Shown: piece by piece, positions 1-6,910 of the stretch
How the letters are laid out: every line of letters starts with the position of its first letter
How positions within the stretch are numbered: the first letter of the stretch is position 1
Source: JBNKDD01 sp050288085
Lineage (GTDB): Bacteria > Chloroflexota > Anaerolineae > Aggregatilineales > UBA3940
NCBI GenBank assembly: GCA_050288085.1
Contig: JBNKDD010000133.1
Coordinates: forward strand, 1 to 14,838
DNA: 14,838 bases
Direction of reading: 5' to 3'
Position numbers and translations under genes: made by a program
Notes under the pieces: generated by a model
What the model was told of the DNA's origin: nothing
The model's input: the letters and a program-made list of their open reading frames with translations, nothing else
The model's database searches: none

Positions 1-1
1 C

Positions 2-637
2 GGTGAGATCACCGATGAACAGCGCGACGCCCTTGAGGTGGTTAATGCTAAATCCATCCAGTTGACCCAACTGGTTGAGGATATGCTCACCCTTCAGGAG
101 ATGGAAAAGGGCGAACTATACCGCCACGAATCCGACCTGTCCGACGTCGCCGAGCGGGCCATCCAGGCGGTACAACCCATTGCCAACCAGAAACACATCC
201 TGCTGCTCAGGGAATTCGGCAGCAATTTACCGGCCATCCAGATTGACCCGGAAAGAATATTCCGGGTGTTCCACCACCTGTTGAGCAATGCCATCAAATT
301 CTCGCCCGACGGCGGGCAGGTGACGATCACCCTGCGCGATACCGGGTCATCCATCCAGGCAGAGGTCAGCGATAACGGCATTGGTATTGACAAACAGGAG
401 CAGGATAAAATTTGGAGACGCTTCTATCAGGTTGACGGCAGCACCACCCGATCCTATGGTGGGACCGGACTGGGCCTGACGATTGTCAAGCAAATCATTG
501 AGGGGCACGAAGGTCGGGTTTGGGTAGAGAGTGAATTGGGCTCTGGCAGTACCTTTGCCTTCTCTTTGCCTAAAGACGAAGTCGCCGGACACAATGCGGC
601 ATTTGAGGTTCCGCCTTCAGCCAGCCTATTCCAATAA
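2..637 (+). CDS. Sensor histidine kinase, C-terminal part (5' end outside window)
   Basis: The reading frame is open from base 2, so the gene is cut by the left edge; the GTG at 38 is only an internal codon. What is visible is the end of the dimerisation/phosphoacceptor helix region (the frame around S-I-Q-L-T-Q-L-V-E-D-M-L) followed by a complete HATPase_c domain. Counting from the first visible codon, the N box is HHLLSNAIKFSP (about 91-102), the G1 box is DNGIGI (124-129) and the G2 box is GGTGLGL (153-159). These bind ATP for autophosphorylation of a histidine that lies upstream of the window. The sensor domains are not visible, so the stimulus is unknown. The protein ends about 30 residues after the kinase domain with no receiver domain, so it is not a C-terminal hybrid kinase. 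The receiver gene two positions downstream is a plausible partner. The family call is secure. Confidence 0.95.
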   Translation, partial: GEITDEQRDALEVVNAKSIQLTQLVEDMLTLQEMEKGELYRHESDLSDVAERAIQAVQPIANQKHILLLREFGSNLPAIQIDPERIFRVFHHLLSNAIKFSPDGGQVTITLRDTGSSIQAEVSDNGIGIDKQEQDKIWRRFYQVDGSTTRSYGGTGLGLTIVKQIIEGHEGRVWVESELGSGSTFAFSLPKDEVAGHNAAFEVPPSASLFQ

Positions 638-645
638 GGAGCGTT

Positions 646-1002
646 ATGCCAAGTATTCACGCTTTTCTTGCCCGTGCATTCACGATTTTTGCGCTGCTTA
701 TCACATTGTATGCGTTGTTCCATCTGATCCGGAAACAGGAGCTTGGCGGCGATTTCTGGGGAGCGGTGGTGATCGGTGAGGGATTGGTTGTTCTGCAATC
801 GCTGGTTGGCCTGATTCGCTGGCTGCAAGGTGCATATCCTGCTCGCGGTATCCATTTTTTATACGGCGCATTATGTATGTTTACCTGGCCTGCGGTTTTT
901 GCCTTTACGAAAGGACAAACCGGTCGGCGGGAAGTGCTGATATGGGTCTTGGTCAGCGCATTTTTATTCGGGTTGGCGCTGCGATCCATGACAACCGGGT
1001 AA
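646..1002 (+). CDS. Small four-helix membrane protein of unknown function
   Basis: This is a 118-residue hydrophobic protein with four likely transmembrane helices at about 10-28, 37-60, 68-87 and 97-113, joined by short loops that contain Arg/Lys (HLIRK, KGQTGRRE). I recognise no family motif. The start is well supported: an AAGGAG ribosome binding site at 636-641 overlaps the stop codon of the kinase gene, and only 8 bases separate stop and ATG, so it is almost certainly co-transcribed and possibly translationally coupled with the kinase. The context suggests a membrane partner or accessory of the sensor kinase, but nothing in the sequence shows that. It could equally be a generic small membrane protein carried in the same operon. 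Confidence 0.8.
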   Translation: MPSIHAFLARAFTIFALLITLYALFHLIRKQELGGDFWGAVVIGEGLVVLQSLVGLIRWLQGAYPARGIHFLYGALCMFTWPAVFAFTKGQTGRREVLIWVLVSAFLFGLALRSMTTG

Positions 1003-1067
1003 ACGAAAAACCTTGAATCATTGTTATGTTATCTGCGTACCTTAAACGATAAGAGGAAGACTTCTCT

Positions 1068-1448
1068 ATGGCAACAAAAGTCCTGGTTGTGGACGACGAA
1101 TTTGAAACCGTCCGCTTATTAAGTATGTTGTTGGAGATGAATGGCTACGAGACCTTCACCGCCATCAATGGGGAATTAGGGCTAAAAGAAGCCCGCGAAA
1201 AATCACCGGAAGTGATATTACTCGATATTATGATGCCGGACATTGACGGCTTTGAGGTTTGTCGGCGGTTACGGGCAAATGAGGCCACTTCTAAGATAGC
1301 GGTGATCATGGTGACCGCTCATGCTGCGGCCAATATTGAAGAGCTGGGACTGCAAGCCGGGGCCGACAGCGTGCTCCGCAAGCCGGTTCAGGTCGATACC
1401 CTCACCTCAGAAATTAAGTCTGTTCTGGCAAAACGCCGCGCTTCGTAA
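1068..1448 (+). CDS. Single-domain response regulator (CheY-like receiver)
   Basis: This 126-residue protein is one receiver (REC) domain with no output domain. All hallmark residues are present: the acidic pair D9-D10, phosphoacceptor D53 in the LLDIMMPDIDG segment, T83 in MVTAH and K105 followed by P106. It should be phosphorylated on D53 by a histidine kinase and act through protein contacts, for example in a phosphorelay or by docking to a target, rather than by binding DNA. A purine-rich ribosome binding site (AAGAGGAAG) lies at 1051-1059, before the ATG. It follows the small membrane protein by 65 bases, on the same strand as the kinase fragment, which suggests a common signalling unit. 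A hairpin terminator follows directly. The family call is secure; pairing with the upstream kinase is an inference from position. Confidence 0.96.
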   Translation: MATKVLVVDDEFETVRLLSMLLEMNGYETFTAINGELGLKEAREKSPEVILLDIMMPDIDGFEVCRRLRANEATSKIAVIMVTAHAAANIEELGLQAGADSVLRKPVQVDTLTSEIKSVLAKRRAS

Positions 1449-1466
1449 ATGCGATCCAACAATAAC

Positions 1467-1510
1467 AAAGGGGCGACGCTTAACAGGTTCGTCGCCCCTT
1501 TTGCTTTTTT
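1467..1510. terminator. Intrinsic terminator, probably bidirectional
   Basis: A perfect 12-base-pair stem (1467-1478 with 1490-1501, core GGGGCGACG) with an 11-base loop sits between the convergent response regulator and FHA genes. On the plus strand the stem runs into a T-rich tract (TTTTGCTTTTTT). Read on the minus strand, the stem is followed by TTTGTTATTGTT, so it may also end transcription of the FHA gene. Confidence 0.88.
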
Positions 1511-1521
1511 ACCCGAAATAA

Positions 1522-2238
1522 TCAGTCATCCTCGGATTGTTGGTTAAGTTTCTTCGTTGACACCCCACGGGGAAGCACCCCCCGCATGGCGCGTTTCTGC
1601 GCTTCCTCAGCCTGACGTATACCGGGGCCATCGATAATCCTCAGCGTAAAAGTCAGGCGGCCCATGGTGACGGTATCGTCATTCATCAATGGGCGGGCCA
1701 CCCCGGCCCCCAGGGAAATTGCGTTGATCATGGTACCGTTGGTGCTCCCCAGGTCAATGATAAACAGGTGATTTGAAGAGGGTCGCAGCAAAGCATGACG
1801 CCGGGAGACACCGTGATCCAGCGCATCATAGAAATTCAAGTCCAGGTCAGGAGCATTCGGGCCAGATTCGCCGCGCCCTAACACTACATCGCCGATAATA
1901 TCAAGGCCGAGCGGCTCGGCATTGGAAGCCAGTCCGTGCATTTCGATCCGCCAGTGTGGACGCTCCTCGAAGTGTTCCCCCCGTGCCAGGTGGATGGGCA
2001 GTTCAAGGTATATTTGTGCAGACCCCCGGCGAAGGCCGAACGGGTTTGACATTCCCCAGGGAATCGCATTGGAAGCCTCAAGGTGTCCGGTCACCCGTTT
2101 ACGAAGTTCAGAACGCGGATCGGAGAAGCGGACAGCAGAAGACTCAGACGCATCAGAAACCCCATCAGACTCAGCGGTATAATCAACTTCTTCGAACTCA
2201 GTCTCATCCTGTGGTAAATCGGATTTCATATCAGTCAC
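1522..2238 (-). CDS. FHA-domain protein (phosphothreonine-binding) with acidic disordered N-terminus
   Basis: The protein has 238 residues. Residues 1-45 are acidic and Ser/Glu-rich and likely disordered. Residues about 60-105 are uncharacterised. Residues about 112-202 form a forkhead-associated domain with its diagnostic positions: VLGRG (119-123), VSRRHA (144-149), DLGSTNGT (162-169) and a terminal G-R-L-T-F-T-L-R strand (193-200). FHA domains bind phosphothreonine peptides, typically products of Ser/Thr kinases; no such kinase is in this window, so its partner lies elsewhere. There is no signal peptide or membrane helix, so it is cytoplasmic. The start is taken as GTG because GGGGAGG lies about 5 bases before it; an ATG three codons inside sits too far from that site. 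The acidic N-terminus may itself be phosphorylated, which is inference. Confidence 0.92.
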   Translation of the reverse strand: MTDMKSDLPQDETEFEEVDYTAESDGVSDASESSAVRFSDPRSELRKRVTGHLEASNAIPWGMSNPFGLRRGSAQIYLELPIHLARGEHFEERPHWRIEMHGLASNAEPLGLDIIGDVVLGRGESGPNAPDLDLNFYDALDHGVSRRHALLRPSSNHLFIIDLGSTNGTMINAISLGAGVARPLMNDDTVTMGRLTFTLRIIDGPGIRQAEEAQKRAMRGVLPRGVSTKKLNQQSEDD

Positions 2239-2249
2239 AGCAGCCTCCC

Positions 2250-2275
2250 CAATAACAATAACAAAACAATAACAA
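2250..2275. repeat. Three CAATAACAA repeats in the AT-rich leader of the FHA gene
   Basis: The nonamer CAATAACAA occurs at 2250-2258, 2256-2264 and 2267-2275, directly upstream of the FHA gene's ribosome binding site. A fourth copy is at 1460-1468, at the gene's downstream terminator. The surrounding 2250-2310 stretch is strikingly AT-rich compared with its neighbours and probably contains the FHA promoter. A TACAAT -10-like hexamer on the minus strand is visible, but no convincing -35 partner is. Confidence 0.45.
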
Positions 2276-2385
2276 GTTGTAACTTTATTGTATTGACTTT
2301 TAATATTAGAGGCCAGCCTGAACAGGGGTAGACCGCTGTTTTTCGTATTTTTCTAACCTTTTTCCATCCATTATCAAACAGAATC

Positions 2386-2412
2386 AAAAGAGCGCAGCAA
2401 CACACTGCGCCC
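2386..2412 (-). terminator. Probable intrinsic terminator of the DUF4139 gene
   Basis: On the minus strand, about 20 bases after the DUF4139 stop codon, an 8-pair stem (one G-U pair; core GCGCAG at 2405-2410 with CTGCGC at 2392-2397) closes a 7-base loop and is followed by TCTTTTGATT. The U tract is short, so strength is uncertain. Confidence 0.55.
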
Positions 2413-2431
2413 TCGACATAATTTATCCAGA

Positions 2432-4399
2432 TCAGTTATCTGAACCGAGTTCCGACAAGGTCTGATCGATGGCAGTCTCAGCCTGTTCGATGAGGGTATC
2501 CAACTCCGCGTCACGTGCATCAACTACCGCCAGTCGATCCTCGCTGGCCTCCAACTGAGTCAGCATCCGGCTGCGCAGCGCGGCTTCCTCGCCTTCCGAT
2601 TTGAGGGCGCTCAGATTTTTACGAAGCTGCTCCTGCCGTTCGTAGATCGTACCCCGCTCATCCAGCAAGGCAGCTTGCTCGGCGCGGGCATTCTCGATCA
2701 GGGCCAGGTTATCCAGCAGCCCGGATAACTGCTGGTAGGTGGCTTCATCCAGCCAGCGATCCTTGAAGTAGCGATCCAGGAGACGGTAGTCCAGGTGCCT
2801 GACTTCTGATCGACGGCGGGATAGATGGCGCTCCTGTCGGATAAATTTGGCTTTACTGTGCGGAGAGACGACCACCCGCCAGCGCCGCTCAGAGGCTGTC
2901 ACCACATCCGGATCGGGTGTATCAAACAACTCAAAAGTCTGGCGGATAGGGGCTTCGATGGTGATAGTCAGGTCGCGGTCGGTCGTGTTTTCAAGCAGGT
3001 AAGTCACCTGCTCAACCTGGTATTCCTGGATAATCAGGAACTTCTCGCGGATGTTCAATCCGGCCATCTGGGTCTGGTGTTTATAACGTTCGGTCACCCG
3101 CACACCCAATTCAACCGCATAAGGTAGATAGACTTCGTTATCCGTTTTTGTGAAGGGAACGACCGCCTCGCCCTTATAATCGCCATCTTCAACGACTGTT
3201 ACCGGCCCGCGTTCAAGAGTCAGGCCGGTCTGATTATCGAACCGGATCGCCGCGACCGGGTGATCGGGCAGCTTGGCCCGGTTGTAAAGCAGTTCTTTGC
3301 TATATGACAGGTCGGAGTTGATGATCGGAACCAGCGCCGACTCGCCGCGTTTGACCGACACAGGTGTCGTCACCACATATTGGAAGAATTCCCCGGCTGC
3401 TTTCGCCTCGGCCTGGGCAGGCGTTCCGGCCTGTAGATCATCCATGCTCATCCCACCGGTCGGGGCCGGAGCGGCCATTGATGCAAGCGCACGCCCCGGC
3501 GCAGCAGCTTTGGCTAAGAGAGGCATGTCTCTCGAAATACCTCTCTCTTTTTCCTCCGACATATACTCCCCAGCCGCGAACTCAACCGGCCCCGGCGCGA
3601 TCCGGGTCTCATCCTCGACAGTCGGGCGTTTGGGGATGCGGGAAGCATACAATTCGTAGATGAAAGAGATCGGCTGCCCGGCGACCAGGGTGACGTTGAC
3701 GTCCTGCAAATCCTCGTCGAGCCGGTTATCGAACAGGCCCCAACCTTGCAGAAGCGCCCGCCCCTGTTCGCTGCCGCCCTGATCCGATTCGGCTACCAGC
3801 CGGTAGCTGACCCGCCAGGTTGGGCTGGGAGCGACATAATAGACCACCAGTTGATGATCACCCGGATCAAGCCGGACGGTCACCCCCCGGCGCACGTCCT
3901 CGCTCATGCTGGTATCGAGGAAGTAATGCAGATCGTGGTCGGCCTGACCATCAAGAATCCGCAGGCCGCGCAGCCCTTCGAGCCTGAATACGTGTACCTG
4001 CCCATCGGCTTTACCGACCAGCGAAACGGTAGAGCGGTGAAGTTTTTCCTCTTCTTCGATATCGACCCCAACCAGCCGCCCCTGGATAATCTCGCCCTCA
4101 AGCGTTAATTCTAGCTGGCGACCTCGCAGGTCACGGAGGAGATCGGTCAGGCTGTGATGGTCAGACAGCCGGATCGAACTGTTTGCCAATCGAGCGGCGT
4201 GATCCATCGGGGTCTGGTAATGGATACCCCGTATCTGCCCACCATTTCGATCAAATACGGTCAGGCTTTTGAGCACATCGTTGATCTCGTCCTGGCGGAA
4301 GGTCAGCGATACATTCTCGGCATCGGTTTCTCCCTCCCGGCGGAAGAAGCCAACACCATGTTTATACAACACCATCTCACGCACCGGTAAATTATCCAC
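2432..4399 (-). CDS. DUF4139 domain-containing protein with C-terminal coiled coil
   Basis: This 655-residue protein has no signal peptide and no membrane helix, so it is probably cytoplasmic. It begins with the segment MVLYKHGVGFF (9-19). It contains the signature APSPTWRVSYRLV (190-202) and the conserved block LVAGQPISFIYELY (238-251), which I associate with DUF4139 proteins. The DUF4140 region often paired with this domain is not recognisable. An Ala/Gly/Pro-rich linker (about 290-335) separates the first half from a second beta-rich part (340-520, with PVSVKRGESALVPI). Residues about 555-650 are charged and heptad-like, and probably form a coiled coil. The molecular function of the family is unknown to me. 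The start is GTG, 8 bases after GGGAGG at 4408-4413; the next in-frame ATG is residue 9. It is flanked by minus-strand genes with gaps over 150 bases, so it is probably a single-gene unit. Confidence 0.8.
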   Translation of the reverse strand: MDNLPVREMVLYKHGVGFFRREGETDAENVSLTFRQDEINDVLKSLTVFDRNGGQIRGIHYQTPMDHAARLANSSIRLSDHHSLTDLLRDLRGRQLELTLEGEIIQGRLVGVDIEEEEKLHRSTVSLVGKADGQVHVFRLEGLRGLRILDGQADHDLHYFLDTSMSEDVRRGVTVRLDPGDHQLVVYYVAPSPTWRVSYRLVAESDQGGSEQGRALLQGWGLFDNRLDEDLQDVNVTLVAGQPISFIYELYASRIPKRPTVEDETRIAPGPVEFAAGEYMSEEKERGISRDMPLLAKAAAPGRALASMAAPAPTGGMSMDDLQAGTPAQAEAKAAGEFFQYVVTTPVSVKRGESALVPIINSDLSYSKELLYNRAKLPDHPVAAIRFDNQTGLTLERGPVTVVEDGDYKGEAVVPFTKTDNEVYLPYAVELGVRVTERYKHQTQMAGLNIREKFLIIQEYQVEQVTYLLENTTDRDLTITIEAPIRQTFELFDTPDPDVVTASERRWRVVVSPHSKAKFIRQERHLSRRRSEVRHLDYRLLDRYFKDRWLDEATYQQLSGLLDNLALIENARAEQAALLDERGTIYERQEQLRKNLSALKSEGEEAALRSRMLTQLEASEDRLAVVDARDAELDTLIEQAETAIDQTLSELGSDN

Positions 4400-4438
4400 T
4401 ACAATATCCTCCCATCACTGAAACTGTTCGGGATATTT

Positions 4439-4547
4439 ACCTCACCCCTGACCTTTGGTCGAACAAAGTTGACCACAGGTCTTTCCCCTCTCCAGAATGG
4501 AGAGGGGGAGGGAGAACTGCCGAGGGCAGTTCGGAAGGGGGTGAGGT
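4439..4547. repeat. 109-base palindromic intergenic element with three internal hairpins
   Basis: A 10-base perfect terminal inverted repeat (ACCTCACCCC at 4439-4448, GGGGTGAGGT at 4538-4547) encloses three consecutive hairpins. The first pairs CCTTTGGTC with GACCACAGG (4452-4460 with 4471-4479, one mismatch). The second pairs CCCCTCTCCA with TGGAGAGGGG (4485-4494 with 4498-4507, perfect, loop GAA). The third pairs GAACTGCC with GGCAGTTC (4514-4521 with 4525-4532, perfect, loop GAG). It fills most of the gap between the WD40 stop codon and the DUF4139 start. It carries no open reading frame and looks like a non-autonomous dispersed repeat (MITE- or REP-like). It may also act as a terminator or 3' end stabiliser for the WD40 transcript. 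Confidence 0.75.
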
Positions 4548-4560
4548 CTATCTGTTCATT

Positions 4561-6759
4561 TCAGGGAGCGACATTCCACAGGATGATCGTGCCATCGCGT
4601 GAGCCGGAAGCTAACAGTGTGCCGTCCGGTGACCAATCAAGCCCTGACACCTCGTCAGCGTGCCCGGTCAGCGTTTTTAACCGGTTGCCTGAGGTTACAT
4701 CCCACACGATCACATTCCCATCGGCAGAGGCCGAGGCCAGCGCCGCCCCATCCGGCGACCACGTGACCCGGTTGACACTCCCCGTATGACCCTTTAATCC
4801 ATAGACGATCTTGCCCATCTGTGTGTTCCATAATGTGATCGTGCCATCATTCAATGCAGCGGCTAACAATGTCCCATCCGGCGACCAGGCCGCATCATTG
4901 ATACTGCCTGCCGTTTCACCATCCAATACGGCCCCGGCCTGACCGGCTGCGACATTCCATAAAATGACCCGTCCATCCGCGCCAGCAGAAGCGAGCATCT
5001 TTCCATCCGGTGACCAGTCCAGGCTTGAAACGGGCTGTGAATTCCCTTCCAGCAAAACGGGCAGATTACCGGTCGCAAATTGTACCAGGGTGATGGTTCC
5101 GTTCGTTGAGCCAACAGCCACCACCGTGTTATCCGGTGACCAGGCCGAAACGGTCGCCCCATCTATCAAATCGGTGCGCAGGACTTCACTGAACTGGTGA
5201 TCCCAATAAACCACCCGCCCGGTACTGCCCTGGATGATCGTATAGATCGCCCCATCCGGTGACCAGGCAACGCGTGTACTGCCAACGCCCTGCCTGCGGA
5301 TAATGTTCTGCGGTAGACCGGTTTTTACGTCCCACAGCAGCACGCGCCCGCCCCAGGAACCAGTCAATATATGCGTCCCATCCGGTGACCAGGCTACATC
5401 GCTCACCTGGTATTCGTTTGAATGGCCGGGCAGAACCTGTGCAATCGCTGCTGTATCAACGTCCCAGCGGATCACCGTCCCCGCCCAATCACGAGAGATC
5501 AGCGCCGTCCCATCCGGTGACCAGACAGCACTCCGTATCTCGCGTAGATGCCCCTCAAACGAGCGGAGCCATTTGCCTGTTCCTGCATCCCACAGGATGA
5601 TATTGCCATCAGCATCCCCAGAAATAAATTGCATCCCATCCGGTGACCAGGCTAGCGTTCGGATTCCCGTTCCAAAACCAATCAACGCCGGGAGGCCGGT
5701 CACCGGGTCAACCTCATTGGGTGGGGAGATCGATTCGCCGGTATCCGCATTCCACAAAAATAAGTGCCCCTCCTCATCCCCGGTTACAAGCAAAGTTCCA
5801 TCTGGTGACCAGGCTACCGCACTACTTCCCGACAGCGAATACAGCAGATCACCACTGCCTACTTCCCAGACTGGGACAAGCCCACCAACCTGTCTGGCGG
5901 CGATCTTTTCCCCAGCCGGTGACCAGATCAACTCGGCAATATTATCCGATGACTCGACCTGATTCAGGGACTGAAGCCGCTCACCGGTGGTAATATCCCA
6001 GATCGACACGGCGTTTCCGGTACCAATCGCTAACCGGTCGCCAGCCGGTGCCCAGACGAGAACCTGTGCGTTATTGGGAGGGGCTGGCAGAATATAGGCC
6101 GGTTCGCCCGTCCCGGCATCCCAGACAATCGTCTGGAAAGCGCTGGCCCCGGTTGCCAGCAGCTTATCATCCGGTGACCAGGCTACCGCCAGCATCACAT
6201 CAGTCTGCTGCTGCAAGGATCGCTGCTGCTCCCCGTCGGAGGCTTCCCAGATGATAACCGTCCCATCGAACAACCCGGCGCTCAACTCGGTTGAATCCGA
6301 TGACCAACCGATGCTGCTCACCCCGGAAGCGGTCGGTTCAAACCACTCCAGGTCAAATTTAGCAGCGTCGTAGACATACATTCCCAGGCTGCCGCCTATC
6401 GCCAGGTATTGACCATTGGGTGATAGGGCCGTCGCATTATTGTTCCCCTTACCAAACCGCGCTGCTGCGCCGGGAGGCAGCGGCCCCGCGTAATCACCCT
6501 CCGGCAGCACCACCGGAATCGATGTGGCGGTTGGAGCCATTGTGCCGGTCGGCGTGGGCAAGTCGGTGGGAACAGTCTGTGTAATTTCAGGCACCTGTGA
6601 GGGCACGGGACTCTCTTCGATGGTGATAGTAGTGGTGGGTCGAGACGTGTCAGTTGCAGCCGGATTATCCGCCGCAGGCTGGCAGGCAGCACATAATCCG
6701 CTCAAGATGACCAAGAACGTGATGAAAACAGGTCGATAGCCTGGTGAAAAACAACGCAT
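4561..6759 (-). CDS. WD40 repeat lipoprotein, about 15 propeller units
   Basis: With the ATG at 6759 the protein has 732 residues. It has a signal peptide (MRCFSPGYRPVFITFLVILS) ending at LCAAC, with Cys26 as the likely lipidated residue; the -3 position is Cys rather than the usual Leu. A Thr/Pro-rich linker follows (about 32-85), then an uninterrupted array of about 15 units of about 42 residues, each with a W-S-P-D-G-type turn and most ending in W-D or W-N. This fits two seven-bladed propellers plus a degenerate first unit. WD40 propellers are protein-interaction platforms; an anchored extracytoplasmic scaffold is the likely role, with partners unknown. I prefer ATG over the TTG at 6786 because it gives a normal signal peptide and because the promoter (6766-6794) would start transcription at this ATG. 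The repeats are unusually alike at DNA level (see findings). Confidence 0.93.
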   Translation of the reverse strand: MRCFSPGYRPVFITFLVILSGLCAACQPAADNPAATDTSRPTTTITIEESPVPSQVPEITQTVPTDLPTPTGTMAPTATSIPVVLPEGDYAGPLPPGAAARFGKGNNNATALSPNGQYLAIGGSLGMYVYDAAKFDLEWFEPTASGVSSIGWSSDSTELSAGLFDGTVIIWEASDGEQQRSLQQQTDVMLAVAWSPDDKLLATGASAFQTIVWDAGTGEPAYILPAPPNNAQVLVWAPAGDRLAIGTGNAVSIWDITTGERLQSLNQVESSDNIAELIWSPAGEKIAARQVGGLVPVWEVGSGDLLYSLSGSSAVAWSPDGTLLVTGDEEGHLFLWNADTGESISPPNEVDPVTGLPALIGFGTGIRTLAWSPDGMQFISGDADGNIILWDAGTGKWLRSFEGHLREIRSAVWSPDGTALISRDWAGTVIRWDVDTAAIAQVLPGHSNEYQVSDVAWSPDGTHILTGSWGGRVLLWDVKTGLPQNIIRRQGVGSTRVAWSPDGAIYTIIQGSTGRVVYWDHQFSEVLRTDLIDGATVSAWSPDNTVVAVGSTNGTITLVQFATGNLPVLLEGNSQPVSSLDWSPDGKMLASAGADGRVILWNVAAGQAGAVLDGETAGSINDAAWSPDGTLLAAALNDGTITLWNTQMGKIVYGLKGHTGSVNRVTWSPDGAALASASADGNVIVWDVTSGNRLKTLTGHADEVSGLDWSPDGTLLASGSRDGTIILWNVAP

Positions 6760-6794
6760 GCGTAGATTATGCCAGATTGCGGGCAAGGTGTCAT
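6759..6794 (-). promoter_or_regulatory. Sigma70-type promoter for a leaderless WD40 transcript
   Basis: On the minus strand, ATGACA (6789-6794; five of six matches to TTGACA) and CATAAT (6766-6771; five of six matches to TATAAT) are separated by exactly 17 bases. Six bases follow before the ATG at 6757-6759, so the expected start of transcription, seven bases after the -10 box, is the A of that ATG. No ribosome binding site precedes the ATG, which agrees with leaderless translation. The remaining part of the 6787-6910 gap holds a C8/G6 near-palindrome on either side of about 21 bases (6850-6884) that may terminate the upstream hydrolase transcript, but it lacks a T tract. Confidence 0.6.
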
Positions 6795-6910
6795 GCTGGA
6801 ATTTAGTTTTGATTATATGAAGGGGTGGGAAATTCTCTACGGGACTTCACCCCCCATCCTCGCTATCGCCCTCATCGGGGGGGGAACTGTGTTAATTTTT
6901 CGTACAGCCT

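Noticed and set aside
1011..1045. Possible promoter (TTGAAT at 1013-1018) before the response regulator.
   Set aside because: No -10 hexamer with more than three matches lies at 16-18 bases; the gene could be read through from the kinase operon.
5303..5962. Plus-strand open frame of 219 codons with recurring PSGDQ motifs.
   Set aside because: It is the antisense shadow of the WD40 gene: PSGDQ is what the conserved WSPDG codons read as on the other strand. No ribosome binding site supports it.
4600..6310. Regularly spaced short direct repeats that at first sight resemble a CRISPR array or minisatellite.
   Set aside because: The repeats fall at a 126-base period in one continuous minus-strand reading frame and encode the WSPDG turn of WD40 units, so they are coding repeats.
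6850..6884. C6 and G8 tracts flanking about 21 bases, as a possible terminator or degraded copy of the 4439-4547 element.
   Set aside because: There is no T tract on the relevant strand, and similarity to the other element is limited to C/G runs; I could not support either call.
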